A DNA stretch of 64,000 bases from Nocardia donostiensis (GTDB taxonomy: Bacteria > Actinomycetota > Actinomycetes > Mycobacteriales > Mycobacteriaceae): assembly GCF_002081715.1 (NCBI RefSeq), contig NZ_MUKP01000020.1:1-64000 (forward strand). Reading direction: 5' to 3'. Position 1 is the first letter of the stretch, and each line of letters opens with the position of its first letter. The notes below the pieces were generated by a model. The model was not told where the DNA came from. It worked only from the letters and a program-made list of their open reading frames with translations, and did not search any database. This document shows positions 17,911 through 26,339 of this stretch, piece after piece. A program made the position numbers and the translations under genes.

Positions 17911-18740
17911 TGATGGGACGGGTACAAGGCAAGATCGCGCTGGTCACCGGCGCGGCCCGGGGGATAGGACGGGCGCAGGCGGTACGTTTGGCCGCCGAAG
18001 GCGCCGGTATCGTCGCGGTGGACATCTGCGGCCCGGTCGATACGGTCGTCATCCCACCGGCCCAGCCGGAGGATCTCGAGGAAACCAAGCGGGCGGTCGA
18101 GGCGACGGGCGCACGCGTCATCACCGCTATCGCCGACGTGCGCGACGGGGCGGCATTGCAGACGGTCACCGACGCCGCCGTCGACGAGCTGGGCGGGCTC
18201 GATATCGTCTGCGCCACCGCGGGAATCACCTCCGCCGGACCGGCGCTGGAGCTGGACGAGCAGGCATGGCAGACGATGCTGGATGTGAACCTCACCGGTG
18301 TCTGGCTCACCTGCCGGGCGGCCGCGCCGCACCTCATCGCCCGCGGCGCCGGCGCAATGATCCTGACCAGTTCGATCGCAGGACTGCGCGGACTGGTCGG
18401 TGTCGCGCACTACACCGCCGCCAAACACGGTGTGGTCGGATTGATGCGATCGCTGGCGAAGGAACTGGCACCGCACAATGTTCGGGTCAACTCGGTGCAT
18501 CCGACCAACGTGGACACCCCGATGATCCAGAACGATATGGTCCGCCGGTCGTTCCGCCCGGATCGGGAGAACCCGACCCAGGCGGAATTCGCCGAGGCGG
18601 CCACCACGATGAACATGCTGCCGATTCCCTGGGTCGAGCCGGTGGACGTGGCCAACGCCACGCTGTTCCTCGCCTCGGACGAAGCGCGCTACATCACGGC
18701 GGTAGCCCTCCCGGTGGACGCGGGCAGCACCCAGCGTTAG
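17910..18740 (+). CDS. Second mycofactocin-coupled-type SDR oxidoreductase
   Basis: 276 residues from the ATG overlapping the previous stop (ATGA); another in-frame ATG follows at once, and an upstream GTG at 17907 is possible. Motifs: TGAARGIGRAQ, ADVRD, SSIAGLRG, catalytic YTAAK, then VNSVHPTNVDTPMIQND. The insert after the second beta strand (near residues 32-60) and the NVDTPMI...F(R/P)PD...NPT block are hallmarks of the mycofactocin-coupled SDR family. It resembles its neighbour closely enough for an old tandem duplication, perhaps with different alcohol or steroid positions as targets. No mft biosynthesis gene is in the window. Confidence 0.87.
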   Translation: MMGRVQGKIALVTGAARGIGRAQAVRLAAEGAGIVAVDICGPVDTVVIPPAQPEDLEETKRAVEATGARVITAIADVRDGAALQTVTDAAVDELGGLDIVCATAGITSAGPALELDEQAWQTMLDVNLTGVWLTCRAAAPHLIARGAGAMILTSSIAGLRGLVGVAHYTAAKHGVVGLMRSLAKELAPHNVRVNSVHPTNVDTPMIQNDMVRRSFRPDRENPTQAEFAEAATTMNMLPIPWVEPVDVANATLFLASDEARYITAVALPVDAGSTQR

Positions 18741-19050
18741 CGCACCACCGGCTTCACCGCGGAATCGATCGACTGGTCTTCCTGCCCGCCGACGAGGTTG
18801 CGCCTCGGCGGCGAGCAGGATTTCCGCCCCGCTGACGTCGTGGCGCTCATCCTGCCGGTAGGCGTGCTTCGGGAAGCTGGAGTTCATCTCGGCGTTCACC
18901 TCGGCATAGCCCGCGATCGGTGCCGGCCGACGCGCATTCGCCGCCCATTACCGGCTGCACCACGCCCTCGGATCGGCGTCGATGACCTTCAGAGCAGCGA
19001 TATCGTCCTGGATACCAAGGTTTCGGCCGCCGCGCTGGACGAGCACGAGG
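18737..19050 (-). pseudogene. Decayed 4-hydroxy-2-oxovalerate aldolase (HsaF/BphI type), C-terminal part only
   Basis: On the minus strand three frames in turn read as the end of an HsaF-type aldolase: NLGIQDDIAALKVIDAD, then EGVVQPVMGGEC, then AGYAEVNAEMNSSFPKHAYR, then RNLVGGQEDQSIDSAV and a stop at 18737. Family members read LGI(R)TGID..., VVRP(A)MPAEC, MGYAGVYSSFLKHA and (K)LVGGQEDM(I)IDVA in the same order. At least three frameshifts and one in-frame stop separate the parts, and the N-terminal two thirds are gone. It sits where a meta-cleavage aldolase would follow the HsaD-like hydrolase. Its last bases overlap the stop of the SDR on the other strand. Confidence 0.72.
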
Positions 19051-19055
19051 TCGTC

Positions 19056-19095
19056 TCTCGGGTCGTGCGGGCGACCACCCCCGCACGACCCGAGA
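19056..19095. terminator. Strong hairpin, probable terminator
   Basis: A perfect 16-bp stem (19056-19071 with 19080-19095, arm TCTCGGGTCGTGCGGG) and an 8-base loop. It lies just after the stop of the HsaD-like gene and before the aldolase relic, so it ends the minus-strand operon and could also stop reading from the plus-strand SDR pair. Confidence 0.8.
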
Positions 19096-19132
19096 CAAGC
19101 CGGTAACGGACGGCCCGGGGATGCAGGTGGAA

Positions 19133-20005
19133 TCAGTCGGGCCGAGTGAGGAACGCGCGGACCGCGGACTCGAAGGCCGTCTTCTGTTCGATCATCGCCC
19201 AGTGCCCGCAGTTGGGGAACACATGCAGTTCCCCGCGGGGGAGCGTGCGCATCGGGATCAGAGCCATGTCCAGCGGGCTGACCCGGTCGTCGCGGCCCCA
19301 AGTGAGTAGGGTCGGTGCGGTGACTCTGTGCAGCATCGCCCACGGGGGCGGGGTGTCGGAGGACTGCATCGCCTGCATCATCTGCGCGAAGGCCGCTTTG
19401 CCGTACATGCGCCGCGCACTGGCCAGCGTGTCGGGATCGGTGGCCTGGGTCCAGCGCTCCTCGATCAGCTCCTCGGTGATCAGCGCAGGGTCGTACACCA
19501 TGGAGTACAGCCACTGGATGAGACGCTCCCGGCTGGGGTTCTCGGTGAACTCCTGCAACAGCCGGATGCCTTCACCTGGGCCGGGGCTGAACAGGTTCCT
19601 GCCCACCCCGCCGATGGTGACCACCCTGCGCACCCGCTGCGGGTGACTGCTCGCGTACCCGAGCGCGACACCGCCGCCCATCGAGTTGCCGACGATATCG
19701 ACCCGGTCGAGACCGAGCGCATCGACGAACCGGACCACCGCGTCGGCGGCAGTGACCATAGGGTGGCCGCCGAAGTCGTCGCTGACCCCGAAACCGGGGA
19801 ATTCCAGGATCAGGCAGCGGAAATCCGCGGCGAACACCGGAAGGTTGCCGCGGAAGTTACGCCAGCCGGTGACACCCGGACCTGAGCCGTGCAGCAGGAG
19901 CAACGGGGGACCATCGCCTGCCTCGTGATAGCGAAGCGTCCCGGCGTCGGTGCGGATCTCCCGCAACGTGTCCTCATAGCTCAATTCGGATGTCTCGGAT
20001 GTCAT
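19133..20005 (-). CDS. hsaD: Meta-cleavage product hydrolase, HsaD/BphD-like alpha/beta hydrolase
   Basis: 290 residues, typical for C-C bond hydrolases. Oxyanion-hole HGSGPGVTGW (39-48), nucleophile Ser108 in GNSMGG, acid in GRDDR (239-240) and His268 in NCGHW. In the steroid pathway HsaD splits the ring product made by HsaC into a 2-hydroxydienoate and the C/D-ring acid. ATG at 20005 follows GAAAGG. Upstream at 20080-20094 is a weaker copy of the island palindrome. The hydratase, aldolase and aldehyde dehydrogenase that should follow are missing here, and only an aldolase relic remains. Confidence 0.85.
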   Translation of the reverse strand: MTSETSELSYEDTLREIRTDAGTLRYHEAGDGPPLLLLHGSGPGVTGWRNFRGNLPVFAADFRCLILEFPGFGVSDDFGGHPMVTAADAVVRFVDALGLDRVDIVGNSMGGGVALGYASSHPQRVRRVVTIGGVGRNLFSPGPGEGIRLLQEFTENPSRERLIQWLYSMVYDPALITEELIEERWTQATDPDTLASARRMYGKAAFAQMMQAMQSSDTPPPWAMLHRVTAPTLLTWGRDDRVSPLDMALIPMRTLPRGELHVFPNCGHWAMIEQKTAFESAVRAFLTRPD

Positions 20006-20079
20006 CGGCCAACCTTTCTCTGCACCTATCGCGGCCGCTTCTCACGCTGCCACCGCCACCGAGCCGCTCCCAGTCCTCG

Positions 20080-20094
20080 TTCCGGTCAGTGGAC
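20080..20094. promoter_or_regulatory. 15-bp palindrome, copy 3 (hsaD promoter), degenerate
   Basis: TTCCGGTCAGTGGAC matches the consensus at most positions. It starts 75 bp before the hsaD start codon, and CAGCGT, one change from the TAGCGT seen in two other copies, lies 31 bp downstream on the minus strand. The spacing is the main reason to accept it. Confidence 0.55.
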
Positions 20095-20148
20095 ATCCGG
20101 GGCGCGGCTGTGCGTGGACTGCGGAAGGACTTCGCCCGGCCGTACCTA

Positions 20149-20940
<792 letters not shown>

Positions 20941-20965
20941 GACTTCCTCTCGTTGTGCGGGCTGC

Positions 20966-21223
20966 TCAACCGAGCCGCCCGGGAACCGGTTCGTGCCGGA
21001 GACCGTCGGTGCGCAGGGCACCGCTGTCCACCGCCCGCGTGATCGAGTCACGCAGGGCGGTGCAGGTCGGGATCCAGTTGCTGTGTTCGCCGTCGGCCGC
21101 GCGACGGGCGAACTCCGCGCATGCGGTCTCGGCGTCGTCGAGCCACTGCACACTGGTGTGGCTCGGGCTGAACTTTTCCGCCAGCACTCGGTTCCCGCAC
21201 GTAGCGCACTGTATTTCCTGCAT
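20966..21223 (-). CDS. Small four-cysteine protein, unknown function
   Basis: 85 residues from an ATG at 21223 behind CAGGAGCAGCA. It starts MQEIQCATCGNRVLAEKF: a CxxC near the N-terminus (Cys6, Cys9) and two more Cys further on (ETACAEF, IPTCTAL) could bind zinc or an iron-sulphur cluster as a knuckle or ferredoxin-like fold. I do not recognise a named family, though the conserved-looking core and its place between a ketosteroid isomerase and an SDR suggest a real gene serving this island, for example an accessory to an oxygenase. Confidence 0.65.
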   Translation of the reverse strand: MQEIQCATCGNRVLAEKFSPSHTSVQWLDDAETACAEFARRAADGEHSNWIPTCTALRDSITRAVDSGALRTDGLRHEPVPGRLG

Positions 21224-21308
21224 TGCTGCTCCTGTCGTCAACAGGCTCCGGCGGCGTGGCGCGCACCCGCGTAGCCGAAAGCCATCGCGTCTTTTTCCGT
21301 GGCAGATT

Positions 21309-21680
21309 TCAGCGGGGTTCGATATCGTCCGGCGACCAGAACGCACGCATACTGGTGATCTGTGCCTGCTCGTCGAAGGTCATGACGTCGATGGGGGAGA
21401 CGGTGACGGTCTGCTCGCCGGTTTCGGTGACAACGCGGAATCCGAATGCGGCGCTGTTGCCCGCGATGCGGACGGTGAGCAGCTCGGTGGTGGTGCGCAC
21501 CGCGTCCAGCGGGCGATAGAACTCCTCGATCGCCGCCCGGCCCGCATGCGGCGGGGTGCCGACCGGATCCTCGAGGGTGGCGTCCTCGGCGTAGAGCGCC
21601 GCGATATCGGCCGATGTTCCGGTGGCGACGGTATCGAGGTAACGGAGCACGGCTGCTCGGATCTGTTCTGCTGCAGGCAT
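21309..21680 (-). CDS. ksi: Steroid delta5-3-ketoisomerase (KSI, NTF2-like fold)
   Basis: 123 residues, against about 125 in Comamonas testosteroni KSI. The three catalytic residues fall on the classical positions: Tyr14 (VLRYLD), Asp38 (LEDPVG) and Asp98 (SPIDVMTF, Asp99 in the reference). The MRAFW end also matches. The enzyme moves the delta5 double bond of 3-keto-5-ene steroids to delta4, which is needed before 9alpha-hydroxylation. ATG at 21680 follows AGGAGAAAG. It is divergent from the Baeyer-Villiger gene, with two copies of the island palindrome between them. Polyketide cyclase-like NTF2 proteins share the fold but not this residue set. This is the best single argument that the island handles steroids. 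Confidence 0.88.
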   Translation of the reverse strand: MPAAEQIRAAVLRYLDTVATGTSADIAALYAEDATLEDPVGTPPHAGRAAIEEFYRPLDAVRTTTELLTVRIAGNSAAFGFRVVTETGEQTVTVSPIDVMTFDEQAQITSMRAFWSPDDIEPR

Positions 21681-21749
21681 CGACGCTTTCTCCTGGCTCG
21701 GGCTGGTGTGTGAACCGAACCACAGGCGCGGGCGCGTGAAACAGCTCTT

Positions 21750-21764
21750 TCCCGCCCAGCGGGA
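21750..21764. promoter_or_regulatory. 15-bp palindrome, copy 4 (ksi promoter)
   Basis: TCCCGCCCAGCGGGA, perfect 5-bp arms with a 5-bp centre, starting 70 bp before the ksi start codon. Confidence 0.7.
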
Positions 21765-21813
21765 GGGCCGGTGCTCGCGCGGGCCCGATGCTCGCCGAAC
21801 GTCCGGCCGGATA

Positions 21814-21828
21814 TGCCGGTCAGCGGGA
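21814..21828. promoter_or_regulatory. 15-bp palindrome, copy 5 (BVMO promoter)
   Basis: TGCCGGTCAGCGGGA ends 76 bp before the GTG of the monooxygenase. TAGCGT (21860-21865) follows 32 bp downstream, as in copy 2. Confidence 0.7.
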
Positions 21829-21903
21829 GAACGGCTGGTCGCAGTGGTTGTGCGGCTTCTAGCGTCGCGAGGCGGAACTGGTCTCGATCGAAAGGCAAAT
21901 ACT

Positions 21904-23535
21904 GTGAGCGCGAAGCCGTCGTCGCGGAGGGCGACTATCCGGAGCAGTGTCGATGTCGTGGTCGTCGGGGCCGGGATCGCCGGCCTCTACGCACTGCACA
22001 AGCTGCGCAGCGAGGGATTGTCGGTGCAGGTGTTCGAGGCCGCGGACGGAGTGGGCGGGGTCTGGTACTGGAACCGTTATCCGGGGGCGCGCTGCGACGT
22101 CGAAAGCGTCGACTACTCGTATTCCTTCGATCCCGAGCTTCAGCAGGAATGGGATTGGAGCGAGAAATACGCCACCGGCCCGGAGATCCTCGCCTACCTC
22201 GAGCATGTCGCCGACCGGTTCGATCTGCGTCGCGGCATCGTTTTCGGAACCCGGGTGACCGATGTGGTGCTGGACGAGGACACGACGCGGTGGCAGATCC
22301 ATACCGACGCAGGCGATATGGTGTCAGCCCGGTTCTGCGTCCTCGCGGTGGGGCCGCTGTCGAACGCGCACGTGCCCGCCATCGACGGACTCGAATCGTT
22401 CGCCGGGCAGCTGTACCACACCTCCACCTGGCCGCATGAGGGTGTCGATTTCACCGGTGCCCGTGTCGGCGTGATCGGTACCGGATCGTCCGGTATCCAG
22501 GCGATTCCGCATATCGCGGAACAGGCCGAGCAGCTGTACGTATTTCAGCGCACCCCCAACTACAGTGTCCCGGCGGGTAACAAACCCCTCGACGACGCGT
22601 CCCGGCAGGCGCAGAAACGCGACTACGCCGAACGCAGGCGGTTGTCGATGGCCAGTGGCGGTGGTTCGCCGCATCAGCCGCATCCGGAGTCGGCGCTGGC
22701 GGTCTCGGAGGCGGAGCGGCGGGCGGCCTATGAGGAACGCTGGCAGCTCGGTGGGGTGCTGTTCAGCAAAACCTTCCCGGACCAGCTGCTCACCCGCGAG
22801 GCCAACGACACCGCCCGCCAGTTCTGGGAGGAGAAGGTGCGGGCGGTGATCGACGATCCCGCGGTCGCCGAAGTGCTCATCCCCGTCGATCATCCGATCG
22901 GGGCCAAGCGGATCTGCACCGACGACAACTACTTCCAGACTTTCAACCGCGACAATGTGCGCTTGGTCGACCTGCGCGCGACACCGATCACCCGGATCGA
23001 TCCCGCGGGTGTGCGCACGGGGGATACGCACTACGAACTCGATGCGCTCGTTCTGGCCACCGGATTCGATGCGATGACCGGCTCGCTGGACAAGCTGAAC
23101 ATTGTGGGCCGAAACGGGCAGACGTTGAAACAGGCGTGGGCCGAGGGTCCGAAAACCTACCTCGGGCTCGGCGTCGCGGGTTTCCCGAACCTGTTCAACC
23201 TGACCGGTCCGGGCAGCCCATCGGTGCTGGCCAATATGGTGCTGCATTCGGAACTGCACGTGGACTGGGTGGCCGCCGCTATCGACTACCTCGACGCCCG
23301 CGGCGCGCTGGCGTTGGAGGCCCGCCCGGAGGCAGTTGCGGAGTGGGTGGCCGAATGCGCCGAACGCGCGGCCGGGACCTTGATGATGGACGCCAACTCC
23401 TGGTACCTGGGGGCGAACGTGCCCGGTAAGCCGCGGGTGTTCATGCCGTTCGTCGGCGGTTTCGGGGTGTACGGGCAGATCATCGCCGATGTCGCCGCGG
23501 ATGGTTATCGGGGATTCGACGTCATCGAGGGCTGA
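21904..23535 (+). CDS. Type I Baeyer-Villiger monooxygenase
   Basis: 543 residues from the GTG at 21904, chosen because GAAAGG lies 8 bases upstream; the frame is open further upstream but without a domain. FAD motif GAGIAG (22-27), BVMO fingerprint FAGQLYHTSTW (near 166-176) and NADPH motif GTGSSG (near 193). The protein would insert oxygen next to a ketone, giving an ester or lactone, in the cytosol. The length and sequence style match the cyclohexanone/cyclopentadecanone monooxygenase group, which includes steroid BVMOs. In a steroid island the likely targets are a C17 or C20 ketone, but this is inference. It is divergent from ksi. Confidence 0.88.
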   Translation: MSAKPSSRRATIRSSVDVVVVGAGIAGLYALHKLRSEGLSVQVFEAADGVGGVWYWNRYPGARCDVESVDYSYSFDPELQQEWDWSEKYATGPEILAYLEHVADRFDLRRGIVFGTRVTDVVLDEDTTRWQIHTDAGDMVSARFCVLAVGPLSNAHVPAIDGLESFAGQLYHTSTWPHEGVDFTGARVGVIGTGSSGIQAIPHIAEQAEQLYVFQRTPNYSVPAGNKPLDDASRQAQKRDYAERRRLSMASGGGSPHQPHPESALAVSEAERRAAYEERWQLGGVLFSKTFPDQLLTREANDTARQFWEEKVRAVIDDPAVAEVLIPVDHPIGAKRICTDDNYFQTFNRDNVRLVDLRATPITRIDPAGVRTGDTHYELDALVLATGFDAMTGSLDKLNIVGRNGQTLKQAWAEGPKTYLGLGVAGFPNLFNLTGPGSPSVLANMVLHSELHVDWVAAAIDYLDARGALALEARPEAVAEWVAECAERAAGTLMMDANSWYLGANVPGKPRVFMPFVGGFGVYGQIIADVAADGYRGFDVIEG

Positions 23536-23603
23536 GCGACGCCGAACAGGTGGCCGTCGCGACGGGAACATCGTCTCGTCGCGGCGACCACCCGTTGTCG
23601 TTT

Positions 23604-24110
23604 CTAGTTCGCGAGTTCGCCGAAGCTGCTTTTGTAGAACAGCAAGGGGCGGCCGTTGTCGTCGGCTGCTGAGGCGGTGATCCGGGCCAGGGCGATCGTA
23701 TGGTCGCCCGCGTCGTGCTCCAGTTCCAGCGTCGCCTCCAACCGGGCCAGTGCTCCGGTGAGCGCGGGGGCGCCGTTACCCGCGGGCGTCCATGTGATCC
23801 CGGCGAACTTGTCACCGCCGGATACGGCGAATTTCGCGCAGATATCGCGCTGATCGTGGGCGAGGATGTTCACACACAGCTGTCCGACTTCCCGCAGCCG
23901 CGGCCAGCTGGTGGACGTTTTGGCAGGACAGAACGACAGGTACGGCGGATCCAAGGACACCGACACCACCGATTGGCAGGTGAAGCCGAGGGGCTGGATG
24001 CCGTCGTGGGCGGTGATCACCGCGACGCCGGTGGCGAAGTGTCCCCAGACCCGGCGCAAAGTGTCCGGCGCGGGGACCTCTGGTTCGATGGCGACGCTGT
24101 CTGCATTCAT
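23604..24110 (-). CDS. hsaB: Flavin reductase component, HsaB-like
   Basis: 168 residues of the flavin reductase-like FMN-binding family: TGVAVITA, GFTCQSVVSVSLDPP and CVNILAHDQ are the usual flavin-binding strands, and GDKFAGI...TWTP the substrate loop. It should supply reduced flavin to the acyl-CoA-dehydrogenase-fold oxygenase at 27273-28451 (HsaA). ATG at 24110 follows GGAGGAC. A copy of the island palindrome starts 66 bp upstream, shared with the divergent PadR gene. In canonical clusters hsaB lies beside hsaA; here it is 3.2 kb away in its own unit. Confidence 0.85.
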   Translation of the reverse strand: MNADSVAIEPEVPAPDTLRRVWGHFATGVAVITAHDGIQPLGFTCQSVVSVSLDPPYLSFCPAKTSTSWPRLREVGQLCVNILAHDQRDICAKFAVSGGDKFAGITWTPAGNGAPALTGALARLEATLELEHDAGDHTIALARITASAADDNGRPLLFYKSSFGELAN

Positions 24111-24175
24111 ATGTCCTCCCGAACGAAATATCGACCACCAGAATCGGGCGCGCCGCCGCGGCGTTCAACGCGGCC

Positions 24176-24190
24176 TCCCAGTGAGCGGTA
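24176..24190. promoter_or_regulatory. 15-bp palindrome, copy 6 (hsaB/padR promoter)
   Basis: TCCCAGTGAGCGGTA starts 66 bp before hsaB and ends about 42 bp before the padR start on the other strand. It is the only copy beside a regulator gene of the island. Confidence 0.7.
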
Positions 24191-24231
24191 GATCGGTGGG
24201 GCCGACCCCAGCTCGGCGTTGATACCATTCC

Positions 24232-24945
24232 GTGGTGACAGCCGAATCGATTTCCGGATCGGAGCTGCCCACTCTGCCGCCGACGAGCTGGGCAGTTCTC
24301 GGCATGCTCTCCTACGAGGAGGAGATTTCCGGCTACGACCTGAAGAAGTGGTGCGATTGGAGCTTGCGCTACTTCTACTGGAGTCCGTCCTACAGCCAGA
24401 TCTACTCGGAACTGAAGAAGCTCGAACAGCACGGCTACGCGACCTCACGGGTGCAGCGCGACGAGGGTGTGCGCGGTCGCCGGCTGTACAAGATCACCGA
24501 GACCGGTAGGGCCGCTGTCATCGCCTGGACCAACGAGACGCCGGTCGACCCTCCCGTGCTCAAACACCACGTGATGTTGCGGATCGCCTACGGGCACCTG
24601 AGCTCGCCGGACCGGCTCAAGGAGATCCTGCGCGAGCACATCGCCTATGTGGACAAGCTGGAACGGCGGGCCGCGATCGATGCCGGTGCCGCCAAATCCG
24701 AACCGGGCTGGGCGTATTCGCAGATCGTGCTGCAATGGTCGGAGCGGTACTACGCGGCCGAACGCGAACTGGCCCAGCAGTTGATCGACGATATCGACGC
24801 GGCGGACGCGGTGCTGCAGCAGGCTCGACGGGGGGACGAGGCCGGGTATCCGAAACCGGTTCCGGGACATTGGCGCGACGTCGAGCGGTGGGTGCAGGCG
24901 GAGGAGGCCGAATCGGACGGCGCGTCGGACTCCTCATCGAGCTGA
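24232..24945 (+). CDS. PadR-family transcriptional regulator
   Basis: 237 residues. The N-terminal winged helix (about 15-95) has AVLGMLSYEEEISGYDLKKW, the YSQIYSELKKLEQHGY recognition helix region and a GRRLYKITETGR wing. The C-terminal helical part (about 100-200) is of the PadR_C type. Two GTG codons lie in tandem at 24232 and 24235, with no clear ribosome binding site, so the start is uncertain. It is divergent from hsaB with a palindrome copy between, so it is the leading candidate for the regulator that reads the island motif. That link is inference. Confidence 0.85.
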   Translation: MVTAESISGSELPTLPPTSWAVLGMLSYEEEISGYDLKKWCDWSLRYFYWSPSYSQIYSELKKLEQHGYATSRVQRDEGVRGRRLYKITETGRAAVIAWTNETPVDPPVLKHHVMLRIAYGHLSSPDRLKEILREHIAYVDKLERRAAIDAGAAKSEPGWAYSQIVLQWSERYYAAERELAQQLIDDIDAADAVLQQARRGDEAGYPKPVPGHWRDVERWVQAEEAESDGASDSSSS

Positions 24946-25284
24946 CAACCCGCGGGGTGGGTGGTGCGCGGCCGACAGCCGAGTGAGAAGACCTATCGCG
25001 GCCGGATCGGCCGCCATGACGCGGCAGAAGCCGTTGTGGCTGCCCGGATCACAGGATATGAAGCCGCTACGGGTGAGCGCCACCAGCGGCGGTACCGGTT
25101 CCGTCGGCGGCCGGTAGCTCCGGACGCGCGGGCAGTCGGGCAGATCCCGTTCGCCTATCTCACCGACCGGTATCGGTTGATCGAGTAGGCGCATCCCGCC
25201 CGCGCCTGCGGCCTGGTCATCGATTCGACTCGGGTAATCCGGCGGCCAGGCCGGGGAGCGGGGCGGCGATCTCGGGGTCGGGTG
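24937..25284 (-). pseudogene. Decayed HSL-type alpha/beta hydrolase, N-terminal half
   Basis: The start overlaps the IclR stop (ATGA). The first 23 codons read MTPDPEIAAPLPGLAAGLPE, like the start of hormone-sensitive-lipase-type esterases, then stop. A +1 frame continues with VESMTRPQARAG, the next conserved motif. A third frame then reads VRSYRPPTEPVPPLVAL, SGFISCDPGSHNGFCRVMAA and an LSAAHHPP segment where esterases have VRVYRP..., HGGGF...SHD..CR.LA and YRLAPEHPFP. The oxyanion HGGG is lost, and the catalytic half is missing. It was probably translationally coupled to iclR. Confidence 0.65.
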
Positions 25285-26157
25285 TCATACGAACTGGGGG
25301 CTCCGCTGTGCGTCGAGGGCGGGCGGCTGGACGGTGGTGGTCCGCATCGTGGGCCCGCCGCGCAGCAGACGTGGCTGTTGCAAGGTGGGCGCCACCCTGG
25401 CCGTGCCGCTGTCGATATTGCGCCAGATGGCGAGCGCGGTGGTGCGGACGGGGGCGGCGAGGCGGTAGTCGAAGGTCATCCGATCCACCGGGCCGCAGAC
25501 CGACACCGCGGCCACCGCTTCGCCGATCTCACCGATGGGGGCGGCGACACAGCCGAAACCGGTCAGCGATTCCTCCCGCTCATGGGCGATGCCGTGTGCC
25601 CGGACCTTGTCCAGCTCGGTGCTCAGCTGGGCCCGGGTGGCGATGGAGTACTTGGTCCGCCGCTGGGCCAGGTCACCGCCGTAGGTGTCGAGCCAGCCGT
25701 CACCGGAGAACGCGAGGATGGCCTTGCCGACACCGGTACAGTGCGCCGGATGCCTGCCGCCGACGCGGGTCGGGATCGCGGCCGCCATACGCCCGCCGAT
25801 CTTCTCCAGATACACCACATCGGGCCCGTCGAGAACGGCCAGGTGCACCACATAGCCCGTCACCCGGTGCAGTTCGTGCAGGAACGGCATGGCGGCGCGG
25901 TGCAACCGGTCCTGATGGACCGCCAGCGACCCCAGTTCGACCAGCCGCATGCCGAGCTCGTAGTCGCGGCCGTGCCGCCGCAACCACCGCAGCTGCACCA
26001 GCCGTTCGAGCATGCGATGGACCGACGACCGTGGCAACCCGGTGCGCCGCACGATCTGAGCGAGGGTCAAAGTGCCGGGGCCTTCGAACGCGTCGAGGAC
26101 GAGGGATACGCGATCGAGTACGGCACTCGGGGTCGCGGCGTCGACCTGGATTGTCAT
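25285..26157 (-). CDS. IclR-family transcriptional regulator
   Basis: 290 residues from the ATG at 26157 behind GGAGGATCC; the frame is open further upstream but unsupported. N-terminal winged helix (about 13-75: LTLAQIVRRTGLPRSSVHRML) and a C-terminal GAF-like effector domain (GYVVHLAVLDGPDVVYLEKI, then HCTGVGKAILAF, the family signature region). The C-terminal end is long and polar. It follows the hsaC-hsaA-kshA operon with a terminator between, so it has its own promoter. It may control that operon or the lost esterase behind it; effector unknown. Confidence 0.88.
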   Translation of the reverse strand: MTIQVDAATPSAVLDRVSLVLDAFEGPGTLTLAQIVRRTGLPRSSVHRMLERLVQLRWLRRHGRDYELGMRLVELGSLAVHQDRLHRAAMPFLHELHRVTGYVVHLAVLDGPDVVYLEKIGGRMAAAIPTRVGGRHPAHCTGVGKAILAFSGDGWLDTYGGDLAQRRTKYSIATRAQLSTELDKVRAHGIAHEREESLTGFGCVAAPIGEIGEAVAAVSVCGPVDRMTFDYRLAAPVRTTALAIWRNIDSGTARVAPTLQQPRLLRGGPTMRTTTVQPPALDAQRSPQFV

Positions 26158-26280
26158 GGATCCTCCATGCTGAGAGCGAAGCAACTGCCTAACCTGTGTA
26201 TTTCGATTAGGCATATTCCTATAGATACCATGACGATGTGGTTGCTGTCACATGAACCAGCGAGTAACTTTCGGTAGAAG

Positions 26281-26324
26281 CACCACGGGCCGCAGATCGA
26301 GTGCTCGATCTGCGGCCCGTGGTG
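26281..26324. terminator. Terminator of the kshA-hsaA-hsaC operon
   Basis: A perfect 21-bp inverted repeat with a 2-base centre (arm CACCACGGGCCGCAGATCGAG), starting 15 bp after the hsaC stop codon region on the minus strand. No T tract, as is common in actinobacteria. Confidence 0.82.
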
Positions 26325-26339
26325 ACGCGCGGGGGTCGG

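Noticed and set aside
24961-25188. 75-codon plus-strand frame after the PadR gene
   Set aside because: The minus strand of the same DNA explains it better as a decayed esterase.
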